DNA of 64,000 nt from Tenrec ecaudatus (GCF_050624435.1 NC_134537.1:10598584-10662583); one strand, 5' to 3'. Shown: positions 12,313-22,659, counted from the first letter of the stretch. Notes: a model not told the origin generated them from the letters alone. Program-made: numbers and translations.

Positions 12313-12361
12313 CTGTTTGCTCACAAGGTTGGCGTGTCAGCACAGTGAACATCTCTGCCAG
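12313..12361 (-). CDS. ENTPD3: ENTPD3 exon 2 with start codon
   Basis: First coding exon of ENTPD3. On the minus strand an acceptor (CTCTGTTTTCTCCCGGCAG) precedes CTGGCAGAG and then ATG at 12352-12350. The 40 coding nt give MFTVLTRQPCEQT plus one G, and the donor is ACAG|GTGAGT. Human ENTPD3 starts with the same 12 residues (MFTVLTRQPCEQ), so this start is well supported. Splicing to exon 3 completes a glycine codon across the junction and keeps the frame. The segment is the short cytosolic N-terminus before the first transmembrane helix. The 9 nt before the ATG are 5'UTR, unless the upstream in-frame ATG at 13274 in the putative exon 1 is used. Confidence 0.95.
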
Positions 12362-12799
12362 CTGCCGGGAGAAAACAGAGTGACCATGTGGCCCTGGGCT
12401 CTGCTGAACAAATTCAAAAGACTTGCACGCATTGGAGACCCCACCCCACTCCACCCTTCCTCCATCCCCCAACTAATTGGGGGGAGGGGGATGGAGGGGG
12501 CAGATGGGACCAAGCTTACAATTTCCAAGGTACATCCGAAGTCAGGCTGGGCCTGATTCTACTATCTCTTGCCCTAAGGCAAGCAAGGGGAGGAGGCAAG
12601 ACCTCCTGAAACTTTTAAACTGGGAAAAGAGGGATGCCCCCGAAGAATCCTCTTTCTTTTTCTTTAAGTCGCACTCCACCCCCACCCCCTTCTACAGCTC
12701 ATGGAGGGGGAACAGGGGTGCTAGAACAAATCTTGCTCCTGTGATTCACAGCCAGCCGTTCCCTCCCGGCACAGCAGCCCGCGAGGTGCGTCTGTGTAC

Positions 12800-13300
12800 C
12801 TCCCGAGCCTGGAGTCACCCTCCAGAGAGCCAGGAAGGACTATCCTTAGCGGTTGGCTGGGAATAAATCTCGGGGAACGTCGGACCCGGGGCGGATCGCG
12901 TCGCTCTCAGTCACGGGCATCCAAGTGCCCAGCGCATCTCCTGCCCCTGGAAAGCACCGGGGAAGAGCCCCGTCCTCCCAGCCGGAGACCGGCAGGGACC
13001 ACCTCGCGGAGGCGCCGGCTTTGGGGATCGCGACCCCGGCCAGCCACGGGAACCGGATTCCTTATGCTGCCTTCCCAAGCCCAAGTCTCGCGCAGACACC
13101 CGCTCTTTCCCGGGCGGCTCCGCACGCGGCCCGGGATCTTACCTGCGCGAGGCAGATCGGAGAAGACGGTGGCGCTGCCGCAGTGGCAGCCGGCGGCCAG
13201 CGCGCAGGAGGCGTCGGCGGAGGCGCGGGGCGGGGCGGGGCGGGGCTGCCTGGTCGGGACCGCCCCCTGTCCATGCCAAGGCCAACTCACCTCTTCACCT
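12800..13300 (-). promoter_or_regulatory. ENTPD3: ENTPD3 CpG-island promoter and probable exon 1
   Basis: A CpG-dense, GC-rich island lies about 0.5-0.9 kb upstream of the exon 2 start. It contains four tandem GGGGC boxes (about 13227-13246), typical Sp1/KLF sites. On the minus strand a strong splice donor, CGCGCAG|GTAAGA, has its last exon base at 13143. That fits a 5'UTR exon 1 joining exon 2 at 12361. If transcription starts just downstream of the GC boxes, exon 1 would be only about 30-80 nt. The transcription start itself cannot be read from the sequence. Divergent transcription to the right is possible but unproven. Confidence 0.65.
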
Positions 13301-13689
13301 TCCCTCTTCCCACCTTCACCCCCTTCTCGGAGACAACCCCTGCCATCTCCAAGGGGTTCACGGCCCATCTCCAGGACCAAATTCGAAGAGCACCCACTTT
13401 TCCTCTTCTCCGGGCACTCGGCGTGAGATGTGCCTCGTGGAGCCCTGGGAGGGCGGGCTCGGTGCCAGGGAACAGTGCCAGCTCTCCTTGGGGGTAGGGT
13501 GGAGGCTGGTAAACACCTGTAATGTTAGGGAGTGAGTCGGCAGGCCAGTCTTTAGTGTCCTGGAGGCCAGTGTAAAGCAAAGAATTGTTACTCATGGAAT
13601 ACAGCAAACCAGTCTTGGCCCCTCCCCGGAGGCGTGCTCACTAGCTACTGAGAGCGACACCCGCCATCCTATGTTGTATGTATGCGCTG
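13301..13689. other. Promoter-upstream sequence, no gene seen
   Basis: About 390 bp between the CpG island and the first intergenic repeat. Frames of 210-214 codons on plus at 12794-13497 cross the CpG island. Their composition is P/R/S/A-rich, as expected from GC-rich DNA, and I do not accept them as genes. Confidence 0.4.
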
Positions 13690-14081
13690 TCCTTATCTGC
13701 CTCCGAATCAGTACCAGCTTTTAGTGACCCCCATATACAACAGATGGAAACACGGCCCGGCCTGTGCCATCCTCACAATTGTTCTTATGGTTGAGCCCAT
13801 TCCTGCAGCCACGGTGCCAATCCATCTTGTACAGGGTCTTCCTCTCTGGCCCTCTAGTTTGCCAAGCATGATGCCCTTCTTCAGCCACTGGTCTCTCGTA
13901 CCAACATGCCCAGTGTATGTTAGACGAAGTCTCACCGTCCTTGCCTAAGAAGCGTTGTGGCTGTACTCCAAGACAGATTTGTTTTTCCTTTGGGTCCCCA
14001 TGGTACTTTCAGTAATCTGTCCCACGACCATAATTCAAATGCATTGATTCTTCTTTGGTCCCCTTTCTTCAATGTCCAACT

Positions 14082-14149
<68 letters not shown>

Positions 14150-14355
14150 TTAAATAGTTTTATTAGGGGCTCGTACAACTCTTATCACAATCCATAAATA
14201 CATTAATTGTGTAAAGCACATCCGTACATTCATTGACCCAATGTCCAACTTTCACATGCATCGAGACAATGGGAAATACCGTGGCTTGGATCAGGCACAC
14301 CTTAGTTGTCAAAGTAACCTTGCTTTTTTCAAGAGGTCTCCTGAAGCACATTTAC
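13690..14355 (-). mobile_element. RTE (BovB-related) 3' fragment, split by L1 insertion
   Basis: Antisense copy of the afrotherian RTE element. It has 'ATACAACAGATGGAAACACGGCCCGGCC', 'GCCATCCTCACAATTGTTCTTATG', 'GCCAAGCATGATGCCCTTCTTCAGCC' and 'TCACATGCATCGAGACAATGG...GGCTTGGATCAGGCACACC'. Sense-strand counterparts of these blocks occur at 24685 and 55258. RTE/BovB elements are non-LTR retrotransposons whose patchy vertebrate distribution is attributed to horizontal transfer. The copy is interrupted at 14084-14238. Confidence 0.75.
14084..14238 (-). mobile_element. Short L1 3' end with (GATA)n tail, inside RTE
   Basis: Perfect 14-bp target duplication CAATGTCCAACTTT at 14070-14083 and 14239-14252. 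Between the repeats is the reverse complement of about the last 90 bp of the L1 3'UTR (TTTTATTAGGGGCTCGTACAAC...). A (TATC)n tract (14084-14149) sits where the poly(A) tail should be. Read on the minus strand, the L1 end is followed by (GATA)n and then the target duplication. Confidence 0.85.
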
Positions 14356-14374
14356 CCAATGGGTGTAGTTAGGT

Positions 14375-14525
14375 CAACAAGGAGCTGTGGGTTACAAGCT
14401 AGTTAAGCTGCTAAGTTTAAGGTAAGCAGTTGTAACCCACTCGCCACTCCTGGAGAGAAAGATGGAGTGAAGATTTAGAGCCTCAGAAATCCCTACATAC
14501 AATTCTACTCTCTCCAACAGGGTTC
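14375..14525 (+). repeat. AfroSINE, diverged
   Basis: Contains 'GGTAAGCAGTTGTAACCCACTCGCCACTCCTGGAGAGAAAGATG' and 'CTACATACAATTCTACTCTCTCCAACAGGGTTC', the middle and 3' portions of AfroSINE. The head is diverged. Confidence 0.55.
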
Positions 14526-14565
14526 GTACATGTTGTGATCACCTGGGTAGCAGTGAGTTTGTGGT

Positions 14566-14735
14566 TTTTTAGTCATTGTATTGAGGGCTCATACAACTCT
14601 TATCACAATCCATCCATCCATCCATTGTGTCAAGTACACTTGTTCATTTGTTGCCATCAACATTCTCAATACATTTTCTTTCAACTTAAGCTCTTGGTAT
14701 CAGCTCCTCATTTTTTCCCCTCCCTAAAACCCAAG
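14566..14735 (-). mobile_element. L1 3'UTR fragment
   Basis: Antisense copy of the last ~170 bp of the L1 3'UTR: 'GAGGGCTCATACAACTCTTATCACAATCCATCC', 'TTGTGTCAAGTACACTTG', 'TGCCATCAACATTCTCAATACATTTTC', 'TTGGTATCAGCTCCTCATTTTTTCCCC'. Confidence 0.8.
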
Positions 14736-15171
14736 GCAAGGACAGCTTGGAAGAGGCCAACTAGGAAAGGTAACAAAAGTGCATCATGGGGCAGCAGCGA
14801 TTCAAATGTCCTAGCAATCTATTCTACTGAAGCCACCGGCCTGGCCCTCTCATCCCAAGGGCTTTTGAATAGATCCCAGCAAGAGCGCCAATAGCATTTC
14901 TACCTTCTTGAAGCTCCTGGATATCACAGTGCAGAGCTGAGGAAAGCTTTGTCCCGGGCTCACCTGGGCTCTCTTAGAGATCTAGGCCTGGTGCTCCACC
15001 TGTTTCCTGCCCTGGACAGTTAGGGACCCAACGGCCTACCTTAAGAGAGAGAGCCTAAGGAGATGAATGCCTGTGAGCCAGGTGAGGAGGGCCAAAGCCA
15101 GCCATGAGGGTGCGCATGTGTGTGTGTGTGTATGTGTTACAAGGTGTCAGAAACACAATGAAATTTTTGCC

Positions 15172-15497
15172 AGATTGTTGTGAGGTGGCATCCAGTTGAC
15201 TCTGACTCATGGCATCCTATGGTCAACAGAGTTCACTCTGTCCCACCAAGGGCCTTCCTGGCCTTTGTTTGCCTTAAACTTCACCGAACTTGATGTCCTC
15301 CTCCTTTAGTGACCAATCCCTCCTGAAGGCATGTCCACTGCAAACGAGGCAGATAACACTCTGTTGTGACCCATAATGTCTTCATTGCACAAATTTTAGA
15401 AGTAGATTACCAGGCCTTTCTTCCTAGTCTGTCATAGTCCCTAATGTCTGCTGAAACCTGTCCACCATGAGCAACCTTTGAAATCCTGGTGCCATAG
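15172..15497 (-). repeat. AfroSINE/RTE-type composite repeat
   Basis: The left part ('GGTGGCATCCAGTTGACTCTGACTCATGG') is like the conserved RTE/AfroSINE end. The right part ('AGAAGTAGATTACCAGGCCTTTCTTCC') matches the AfroSINE variant head in antisense. Boundaries are uncertain. It directly abuts the LTR at 15498. Confidence 0.55.
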
Positions 15498-16023
15498 TGT
15501 ATTCATTTGGGTGGACTAGAGAAACAAATCCAGAGACACTCATATGTGTATAAGAAAGAGCTTTATACACAAGAGCAATAGTATATTGAGGAAATATCCC
15601 AGCCCAGTCCAGATCAAGTCCTTAAGTCTGATATTAGCCCACATGTCCAATACCAGTCTATAAATTCCTCTTCAGACTCACAAAACACATGCAATGACAC
15701 TGAATGCAGGAAGACCACAGGCCAGGGGGTGGGAATTCTTGTGGATCTAGTGTCAGTGGAAGCATCTCAGTGCTGGCATGGGTCTTCACGTGGCTCTTCC
15801 AGCTCAGGGGCTTTGGCTGCCATCAGCATAGCTTCATGTGGCTTGTCAATAGGAATGTTGAGCAGAGAGAGTATGTGTCCAGCCTCCAGGGAGGAAGACA
15901 GGAGTTCCCAGAATCCTCAGGAGAAGGCCATGCCCACACAGAGGCCTCATTGGCTGTGACCTCACTGACAGGCTAGATTCCACCCCTTTGCTGAAGTTGA
16001 CAGGAGATTATGTAACTGCCACA
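15498..16023 (-). repeat. Solo LTR, ERV-L-like family
   Basis: Antisense copy, 526 bp. It begins with the reverse complement of the LTR end ('GGTGGACTAGAGAAACAAATCCAG') and ends 'TTATGTAACTGCCACA'. Near full length. No perfect 5-bp target duplication is visible (CATAG versus TACAG). Confidence 0.85.
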
Positions 16024-16899
16024 TACAGCTTCCAGCATCACAGCCACATGCAAACTTATAGGGGTGGGGGTGATGGCTTGCTGAGTAATAAGATTTGTTT
16101 TATTTGAAAAGTGTCTTTCAATGAACTATAAGGCATATAGTATACAGATGATTTTTAAATAGAGGGATCATGGAACCACAAAAAAACTACTGGTGTTGCA
16201 TCTAGGCCTCATATTAGCTTTGAGAGGGTGAGAGGCTGACTGTGACATGCTCACTGAGCATCCCAGAAGCTGGAGAAAATTTCTGGGACTTTTCAGAAGA
16301 CCTTGAAGTACTTCTGGTGCTAATGTCTAAAAATCACAAAGTTCCGTTCATGACCCACTCCCCCCGCCCCCGCTTTCTTTTCTGTCTTCCCAGACCTATA
16401 AGCTCTCTAAGACTGGAACCACTCTTCCTTGAGAGCCCTGTGGTCTCCAACTTGCCTTTTAGTTTTCCCAAGCTGCCTTAGTAACTCTGTTCCAGACACT
16501 GAGTACAATGACTTTGAAACTCTCAAGCACGTTCTCATCATCCCAAGGCAATTCACCATCAACCTTTCACATGGAAGCTCTTATACACCCACATACATCT
16601 TTGTCATGTGTAGCCACATGAAGGAACAAGCACGTCTACTTACACATACACGCACATCTCTGTGATTTTCCTGATTGACAATGTCAATCTCCCTGATCAA
16701 ATATCAAAGCATATTAAAAGTGATGGTAATGAAGGCAGCCTGAGGGAGGTGCAGGAAAATATCGGGAGAGCTAAAGAACAAAAGAGCCAGCATCACAATT
16801 TGCTATAGAATAAAGAGGAAGTAGAAAGAACATATTATTCAATAGCGCTATAGTAACCATTTGGACAAATCCTAATCCTCCATCATCCACAAACATAGA
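16024..16899. other. Intergenic, nothing recognised
   Basis: AT-rich unassigned sequence. Short open frames at 16242-16665 have no coding signature. The far right may be L1 sequence too diverged to call. Confidence 0.4.
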
Positions 16900-19215
16900 T
16901 TTTAGATGGAGTAAAACTTTACACATAAAAACATAATTTCAGGAATAAATCTAACAACAACAACAATAAACCTAGAAGACCTGTACAAAGGAAACAACAG
17001 GGCATTATTACAAGAAACCAAAAGACATCTACACAAGTGGAAGAATATGCTGTGTGCATGGGTAGGAAGACTCAATATTGTGACAATGTCAATACTACCT
17101 AGAGGAATCTAAAAATGCAATGCAATCCAAATTTCAAATCATTCTTTAAAGAAATGGAAAAACCAATTACCAACTTCATATGGAGAGGGAAGAAACCCAG
17201 GATAAGCAAAGAAGTTCTCAAAAAGAAGAACAAAGTAGGTGGTCTTGCACTACCTGGCCTCAAAACCTACTACACAGCCACAGTTGTCAAAACAGCCTCT
17301 TGCTGGTATAATGATAGACTCACAGACCCATGGACCAGAACAGGAAAACTCAGAAATAAAAGCTTCTGTCTACAGACAAATGACAGAAGTCCAATGAACA
17401 TGAAGTGGGGAGGGAATTCCCTCTTCAATAAATGGTGCTAGAAAAACTGGATATCCATCTTCAGAAAAATGAAACAAGTCCCTTAGAGCACTCCATGCAC
17501 AAAAAACGAACTCAAGGTGGATCAGACTCCTAAATGTAAACCCCAAAGCTATCAGGCTCATCAATGAGAAAATTGGGACAAATCCAAGGGCTCTAGTGCA
17601 GGGCATACACGGGCTACCAGATATACAACACAGGAAACACACACCATGGAAGACAAAATAGATGAATGGGACCTATTAGAAATAAACTTGTGTACATCAA
17701 AAGAGTAAAACAAGAGCCCATCGATTGGGAAATGGTATTAGCAATGGCATAACAGACAAAGGACTAATTACTAAATTCTGCAGAACACTACAAGTCTACA
17801 ACAAGAAGAAAACAAATAACCCTCTTAAAAGGTGGGGAAAGGACCTGAATAGACAATTCACAAAGGACAACACCTGAATGGTTAACAAGCACATGAGGAA
17901 ATGTTCTCGTTCACTAGCCATCCAGAAAATGCAAGTCCAAAGGACGATGAAATAATCATCCGACACCCATAACTATAGCCCAAACAAACAAACAAACAAG
18001 AACAAGAAATGGTGAGGAGGATGTGGAGAGATTAGTATTCTTATCCATTGCTGGTGGGCTTGTAGATATGTACAACCCCTGTAGAAAACAATATGGTGAT
18101 TCCTGAAGCAGCTGGCAGGAGAAATACCATATGATCCAGCAGTACGATAGCTGGGCATACACCCCAAAGAAATAAGAGATCACGAACAGATGGATGCTCT
18201 CCAATGTTCATTGCAGCACAGTTCATAATAGCAAGAGGTTGGAAACAGCCTGAACCCCCATCAGTAGAAGAATGGATGAAAAACAGCAACAACAACAAAT
18301 GTTGGTATATACACACAATGGAATACTACACATTCCTAAAACAAACAAACAAACAGGGATGAAACCATGAAGCCTCCCACGACATGGAGGGATTTGGGAA
18401 CCATTAGGTTGAGTGAAGTTAGTCAATTTCAAAAGGACAAAGACTATGAGTCCTCTGCTGTAGGTACTAGCACCAGCATGGGAGCAGGGTCAGGCTTTCA
18501 GGAGGTCAGCCAGCTTGGTAGAGAGCCTGCCTGATACCTGTGAACGATGCACCATGTTCTCTGGGTGTGTGTGTCTTGAAGCTCACTTTGTTGGAGGGGT
18601 CCTCACGTCAGCTGGGATGAGATGATCATGAGGGGGGTGGGGAGGATGACTGTTTAGTGGCTGCCATGCAAAGTTATGAAGAGATCCCCGAGACTGGCAG
18701 GTACTGATGAAACATACAGCTTTCCTCTGATTCTTTAATGCTCCCTCCCCCCACCAACTATCATGACTCCAATTCTACCTTACAAATCTGGCTGGACAAG
18801 AGCATGTGCACTGGTACAGATAAGAGCTGGAAACACAGGGAATCCAGGACAGATAAACCCGTCAGGACCAATAATAAGAGTAGCAATACCAGGAGGGGAA
18901 GGGAAAGGTGGAGGTAGATAGGGGAAACCAATCACAATGATCTATATATAACCCCCTCCCAGGGGAACGAGCAACAGAAAAGGGGGTGAAGGGAAACAGT
19001 GTCGGTGTAAGACATGAAAAAACAATAATTTATAAATTCTCAGGGGCTCATGAGGGAGGGTAGGGAAGGGGAGAAAATAAGCTGACACCAAGGGCTCAAG
19101 TAGAAAGAAATGTTTTGAAAATGATGATGGTAACCTATGTACAAATGTGCTTGACACAATGGATGTATGTATGAATTATGATAAGAGCTCTAAGAGATCC
19201 CCAAAAAAGTATTAA
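16900..19215 (+). pseudogene. LINE-1, 5'-truncated: ORF2 C-terminus and 3'UTR
   Basis: Sense remnant of a LINE-1. At 17115-17441 an open stretch encodes the ORF2 region 'FIWRGKKPRISKEVL' and 'LALPGLKTYYTATVVKTA', which lies C-terminal of the reverse transcriptase domain. Further pieces follow to about 18450, including the 'HCWWA' and 'EIPYDPAV' type motifs, with stops and frameshifts. From about 18460 it continues as the 3'UTR, ending near 19215 in 'AAATGTTTTGAAAATGATGATGG...ATAAGAGCTCTAAGAGATCC' and an A-rich tail. It is incapable of retrotransposition. The same 3'UTR is the source of most L1 fragments in this window. Confidence 0.9.
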
Positions 19216-19384
19216 ACTAAATAAATAAGTGACTATCCAAAAAAACAATGAACCTAAAACATGCACTGGCCAATTCACAAAAGAAATACAAGTGGCCAAA
19301 AAATGATGGCAGAGATCTTAGTTTTATGACATATCACAAAGAATTGCCCATTACAACTTTGATATCTTTTGAAAACCTTTATAA

Positions 19385-20224
19385 GTTATTTAATCAGGTT
19401 TTGCAAGAAATCCACATCAATTTGTGAGGCACATAAATTCTATTTGTAAGGCAAAAGCAACACACAAGTCGTCTTGGAATTGGGGGACAGCTTTGACTTG
19501 TGAGCCCACGGCTTTGTGATTAGCCTTGCGCTGATCTGTGATCTCGTAGTTAGTTCTCTTTCTCGGTGCCAAAGATCTTGCCTTCCTTGTGCTGGGCTCA
19601 GAGGAGCTTCTTCTTCTGGAAAGAGGCATCCGTGAGATGTTTGGGGATTTTCACACAACAGATACCAATTTTGGTCGACGTGGCGACGACAAATTGCTGG
19701 TGCGTTGGACGCCCAGGAATTCGACAGAGGGAAAGAGGTTCAGTCACAAGCAGTGGAGTCAGGACAACCACTCTCTTGCTTCCATGGTGGGTCATCTGTA
19801 TGCACAGAATGGTCCCTGGGGTGACGTTGGTGGGCACTCTCCTGCCATGTTGAGTGAAGGTTTTCTGGTTTTTGTTTTTTTTTTTGCATGACTTAACAAC
19901 CTCTGAGGCATGTCTTCTGTAGGCTCAGACCAAGGCATTTTGTACAGTTTAACCACTTGGGTGCCACCACTCTTGCTACCATCAACTCACTTTGTGACAG
20001 TAGTTAGGACCTTCTCCCTCTTCTCAACACTCAATTTGGCCGTTGAATACTTCCTCTTGTACACACCTTTCTGGAACACTGGCTAGTTCCTCTGACTAGG
20101 GCAGGGTTTCAGCTGCAGTGGGCTACTCCTTCTTGAGCTTTTTGCCCTTGACCTTATCCTTAAGTTGGCCACTAGCATTTGCTTTCTTGACTTTAGGCTT
20201 CTTCTCGGCCTTTTTACCTGCCAT
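19385..20224 (-). pseudogene. RPL6: RPL6 processed pseudogene
   Basis: Intronless, decayed retrocopy of the mRNA for ribosomal protein L6 (60S subunit). The start codon is at 20224-20222, followed by a lysine-rich N-terminus (MAGKKAEKKPKVKKANA). The middle (19598-19837) keeps '[10 protein letters not shown]' and '[20 protein letters not shown]', where functional RPL6 has 'FVIATSTKIDI'. The C-terminus keeps 'YEITDQRKANHKAVGSQVKAVPQFQDDL'. Early in-frame stops and frameshifts break it. A perfect 15-bp target duplication, AACTTTGATATCTTT (19355-19369 and 20257-20271), flanks it, so it was made by L1-mediated retroposition. No long poly(A) tail is left. Confidence 0.95.
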
Positions 20225-20339
20225 AGTGTAAGATGGGCAAGAGAATTAAGGCCTAAAACTTTGATATCTTTAAATAAGATTTTTAACTCATCTGCTTAAC
20301 AAACATTGGTAAGATTTTCAGTCTTCCATGTTGGAGAAG

Positions 20340-20490
20340 GTGCGCTGGCCAATTTGATGAGCTCTGTGGGTCTAGGGTTTACATTTATGTCTTTTAACCA
20401 ATCTTGAGTTCATGTTTGCTTATAGAGTGAGGCATGGGGCCTATTTCATCCTTCTACAAATGGAAATCCCCTTTCCCCCCCAGCATCATA
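20340..20490 (-). mobile_element. Old L1 ORF2 fragment, left part
   Basis: Antisense L1 sequence: 'TTTAACCAATCTTGAGTTCATGTTTG', 'GAGGCATGGGGCCTATTTCATCCTTCTACAAATGGAAATCC' and 'CCCAGCATCATA'. It continues at 21426 after the two later insertions. Confidence 0.75.
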
Positions 20491-20902
20491 TGTGATAGTT
20501 TTTTTGTGACAACATGGCACCTGTCAATCAGGTCACAGCACGATGACCTCTTCTGGAGGTATGACCCAGATAAATGATTTTCTGGAAGCTGCCCCACCCC
20601 TCACCCTCTGCCTTCACCTTCCTGTTATGGAGTCACCGGAGAGTTGCCAGAGTCACCACCGCCATTGGATCCCCAAGACTTCCCCCACCTGCCTGTAATC
20701 TTCCTGCATTTTGCATCACTGCATGTGGCTGCATCACTGCGAGAGTCTGAAGAGGGACTTATGGACTAGGACCAGAGTTATGGACTTGCGTTGGACTGGG
20801 CTGGGATGTTTTCCTGATTCATAGTTTCTTGATATAAAGCTCTTTCTCATACATTTCTGAGTGTCACCAATTTTGTTTCTCTAGTCAAACCGGCCTAACA
20901 CA
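20491..20902 (+). repeat. Solo LTR inside old L1
   Basis: Begins TGTGATAGTTT and ends CTAACACA, with 'CTGTCAATCAGGTCACAGC', 'CCATTGGATCCCCAAGACTTCC' and a 'GATATAAAGCTCTTTCTCATAC' block. At 412 bp it is shorter than most copies. It interrupts the L1 motif CCCAGCA|CCATTTATT. The flanking 5-mers are TCATA and CCATT, an imperfect match. Confidence 0.8.
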
Positions 20903-20908
20903 CCATTT

Positions 20909-21413
20909 TTTTTTTGTTATATCCATTCATGTACAATTCTGTTGTTTACTCCCCTGGAATGGGGTTATCCATTTATCAATGCTATCAGTTCCCCCTTCCA
21001 CCCCCTTATCAGCCCTTCTCCCAACCTCTTCCCATGCCCTCAGGGCAGTAATTCTGATGTTTGGGGTTAAAAGGGGGATGCGAGGGTGGACAGTTTGACC
21101 ACCTTGCTTCCATCGGCTGAGGATGTCCTTGGAAATGGACTTAGCTCAGTATCCACAGCCAAGAGAAGACAAGAGCTCCACTCCAGAACTCCGGGATGCT
21201 CTTGGGTCTCCACCTAGTAGCCACATTCTCTTCATATTCTGGTCATTAGTTCCGCACCGTCTGCCATCTTGCATCAATCAGCATAAGCGCACTGAACCTC
21301 ACCTCTATGGCTTCATATTTTGATAGAAAACGGGCACTGCTTGTTATAGAGCACCAGGTGGGATGATCGCCCAGGCTGTGGAGGCACTGGGCGAAGGGGC
21401 ACTGTGGCCACCC
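20909..21413 (-). mobile_element. Retroposon with poly(A) tail and 12-bp target duplication
   Basis: A 505-bp antisense insert bounded by perfect direct repeats AACACACCATTT (20897-20908 and 21414-21425). The poly-T at its left end is the poly(A) tail of the minus strand. The part next to the tail resembles the L1 3'UTR ('CAACAGAATTGTACATGAATGG', 'GGATAACCCCATTCCAGG'), so it is probably a truncated L1 of a diverged subfamily. The rest is unassigned. Confidence 0.75.
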
Positions 21414-21425
21414 AACACACCATTT

Positions 21426-21560
21426 ATTAAAGAGAATATTTATGTATTATCTCCCCCAGTTAATGCACTTCCCTTCATAAAAAATCAGTTGTATGGTTTT
21501 ATTTCTGGGTCCTCTGTTCTGGCCCGTTAATTGTACCAATACTAGGAGAGTCTCACTTCT
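21426..21560 (-). mobile_element. Old L1 ORF2 fragment, right part
   Basis: Resumes at 'CATTTATTAAAGAGAATATTT' and continues 'GTTTTATTTCTGGGTCCTCTGTTCTGGCCCGTTAATTG', the usual antisense L1 order after the CCAGCACCATTTATT motif. Together with 20340-20490 it is one element split by an LTR and a retroposon. Confidence 0.75.
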
Positions 21561-21647
21561 CTGTATGTCCAATCTTCTATCTTCTGACCTTCTCTCCACA
21601 CTCCTGCAAACCTCGTGTCTTCAAAGCATCAACTTCAGCGTCCTTTC

Positions 21648-21751
21648 TTTTTAAAATAATTTCATTGGGGGCTCACACAGCTCTTATCACAATCCAGCCA
21701 TCCATTGTGTCAAGCACATTGTACATTTGTTGCCATCATCCTTTTCAAAAT
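21648..21751 (-). mobile_element. L1 3'UTR fragment
   Basis: About 100 bp of antisense L1 3' end ('TTTCATTGGGGGCTCACACAGCTCTTATCACAATCC'). Flanked by an imperfect 12-bp duplication, CAGCGTCCTTTC and CAATGTCCTTTC; the two differences look like CpG/transition decay. Confidence 0.75.
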
Positions 21752-22255
21752 CAATGTCCTTTCGTGATGGTAGTGAGATTCTGTTTCCTGATGACTCATT
21801 CTATACCCAGAAAGACAGCACAATCCACCAATCCCCACATTAGTCTCAAATTTTTTTTACAATCACAATGAATCCTGTTGACAATCACTTGCAACTGAAT
21901 CATAAAATCCTATTAGATCTTTCCTCCAGCTTCTCTTCCCCAGACCCACTAGGAAAAGAAACACACTCTTTCTGTATGGGCCCACCCAGGTAGTTCATGG
22001 GTGTTACAAACACTGAGGCTGGAAGCCCTCAGCTAGGGAATAATGCATTATCCTCAGGATGTGATCAGCTAACCCGCTGTAAATGCATTAGGGTGGCTGC
22101 TACCTCCTTGATCACTGCACAGCCCTAGTCTTATATAAGGGAGTCCCCCTGGCTGTGGCCAGTGACACAGTTTATTTTGTCAGAGATTAAAAGGGAAAAG
22201 CAGATAGAGGGAGATAGAGCAAGAGTGAGAGCGAGAGGAAGAGATAGAGATAGGC
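21752..22255. other. Intergenic, no gene seen
   Basis: Unassigned 0.5 kb leading into a GA/GATA-rich simple stretch. Confidence 0.4.
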
Positions 22256-22276
22256 ACCATAGATAGATAGATGATT

Positions 22277-22316
<40 letters not shown>

Positions 22317-22330
22317 TAGAGATAGAGACG
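22256..22330. repeat. (GATA)n microsatellite
   Basis: About 14 GATA units with one interruption ('GATGATTGATA'), flanked by GAGA-rich purine sequence at 22205-22250 and 22320-22350. Confidence 0.9.
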
Positions 22331-22659
22331 TGGAGAGACAGGAGAGAGCGGAGACATATTCTTTGGGCCCAAGATCCCTACACAGAGAACCTCCAGGAGA
22401 CACACAGAAAGAAAACCTTCCCCTACAGTGCGCTCTGAAGTTGGACTTCTCCAACCGTGAGAGTTTCTCTTGTTAAAGCCGTCCGATTGTGGCATCTTTG
22501 CTATGGCTGCAGTAGACGAGGTTCTTAAGTATTTTTTTTTTCTTAAGTATTTTTACAGACAGCTGTTGTCTCCGACAGTGGAGGCTTGTGCTATTTGAGT
22601 TGAACAGAAGTTATCTAATTGGAGACCACTCATGGCTGGACTACAAACCAGGGAGAATA

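Noticed and set aside
12170..12472. 100-codon minus frame containing the ENTPD3 start as one protein
   Set aside because: It reads through the exon 2 acceptor and donor. Only 12313-12352 is coding, as shown by the match to the ENTPD3 N-terminus and junction phase.
12794..13497. Two long plus-strand frames (210 and 214 codons) over the CpG island
   Set aside because: P/R/S/A-rich frames are expected from GC-rich DNA. They run antisense to the ENTPD3 exon 1 region and show no family resemblance.
17115..17441. Intact-looking 108-codon plus frame as a cellular gene
   Set aside because: It is the L1 ORF2 region after the reverse transcriptase (FIWRGKKPRI motif), flanked by further decayed ORF2 and the L1 3'UTR.
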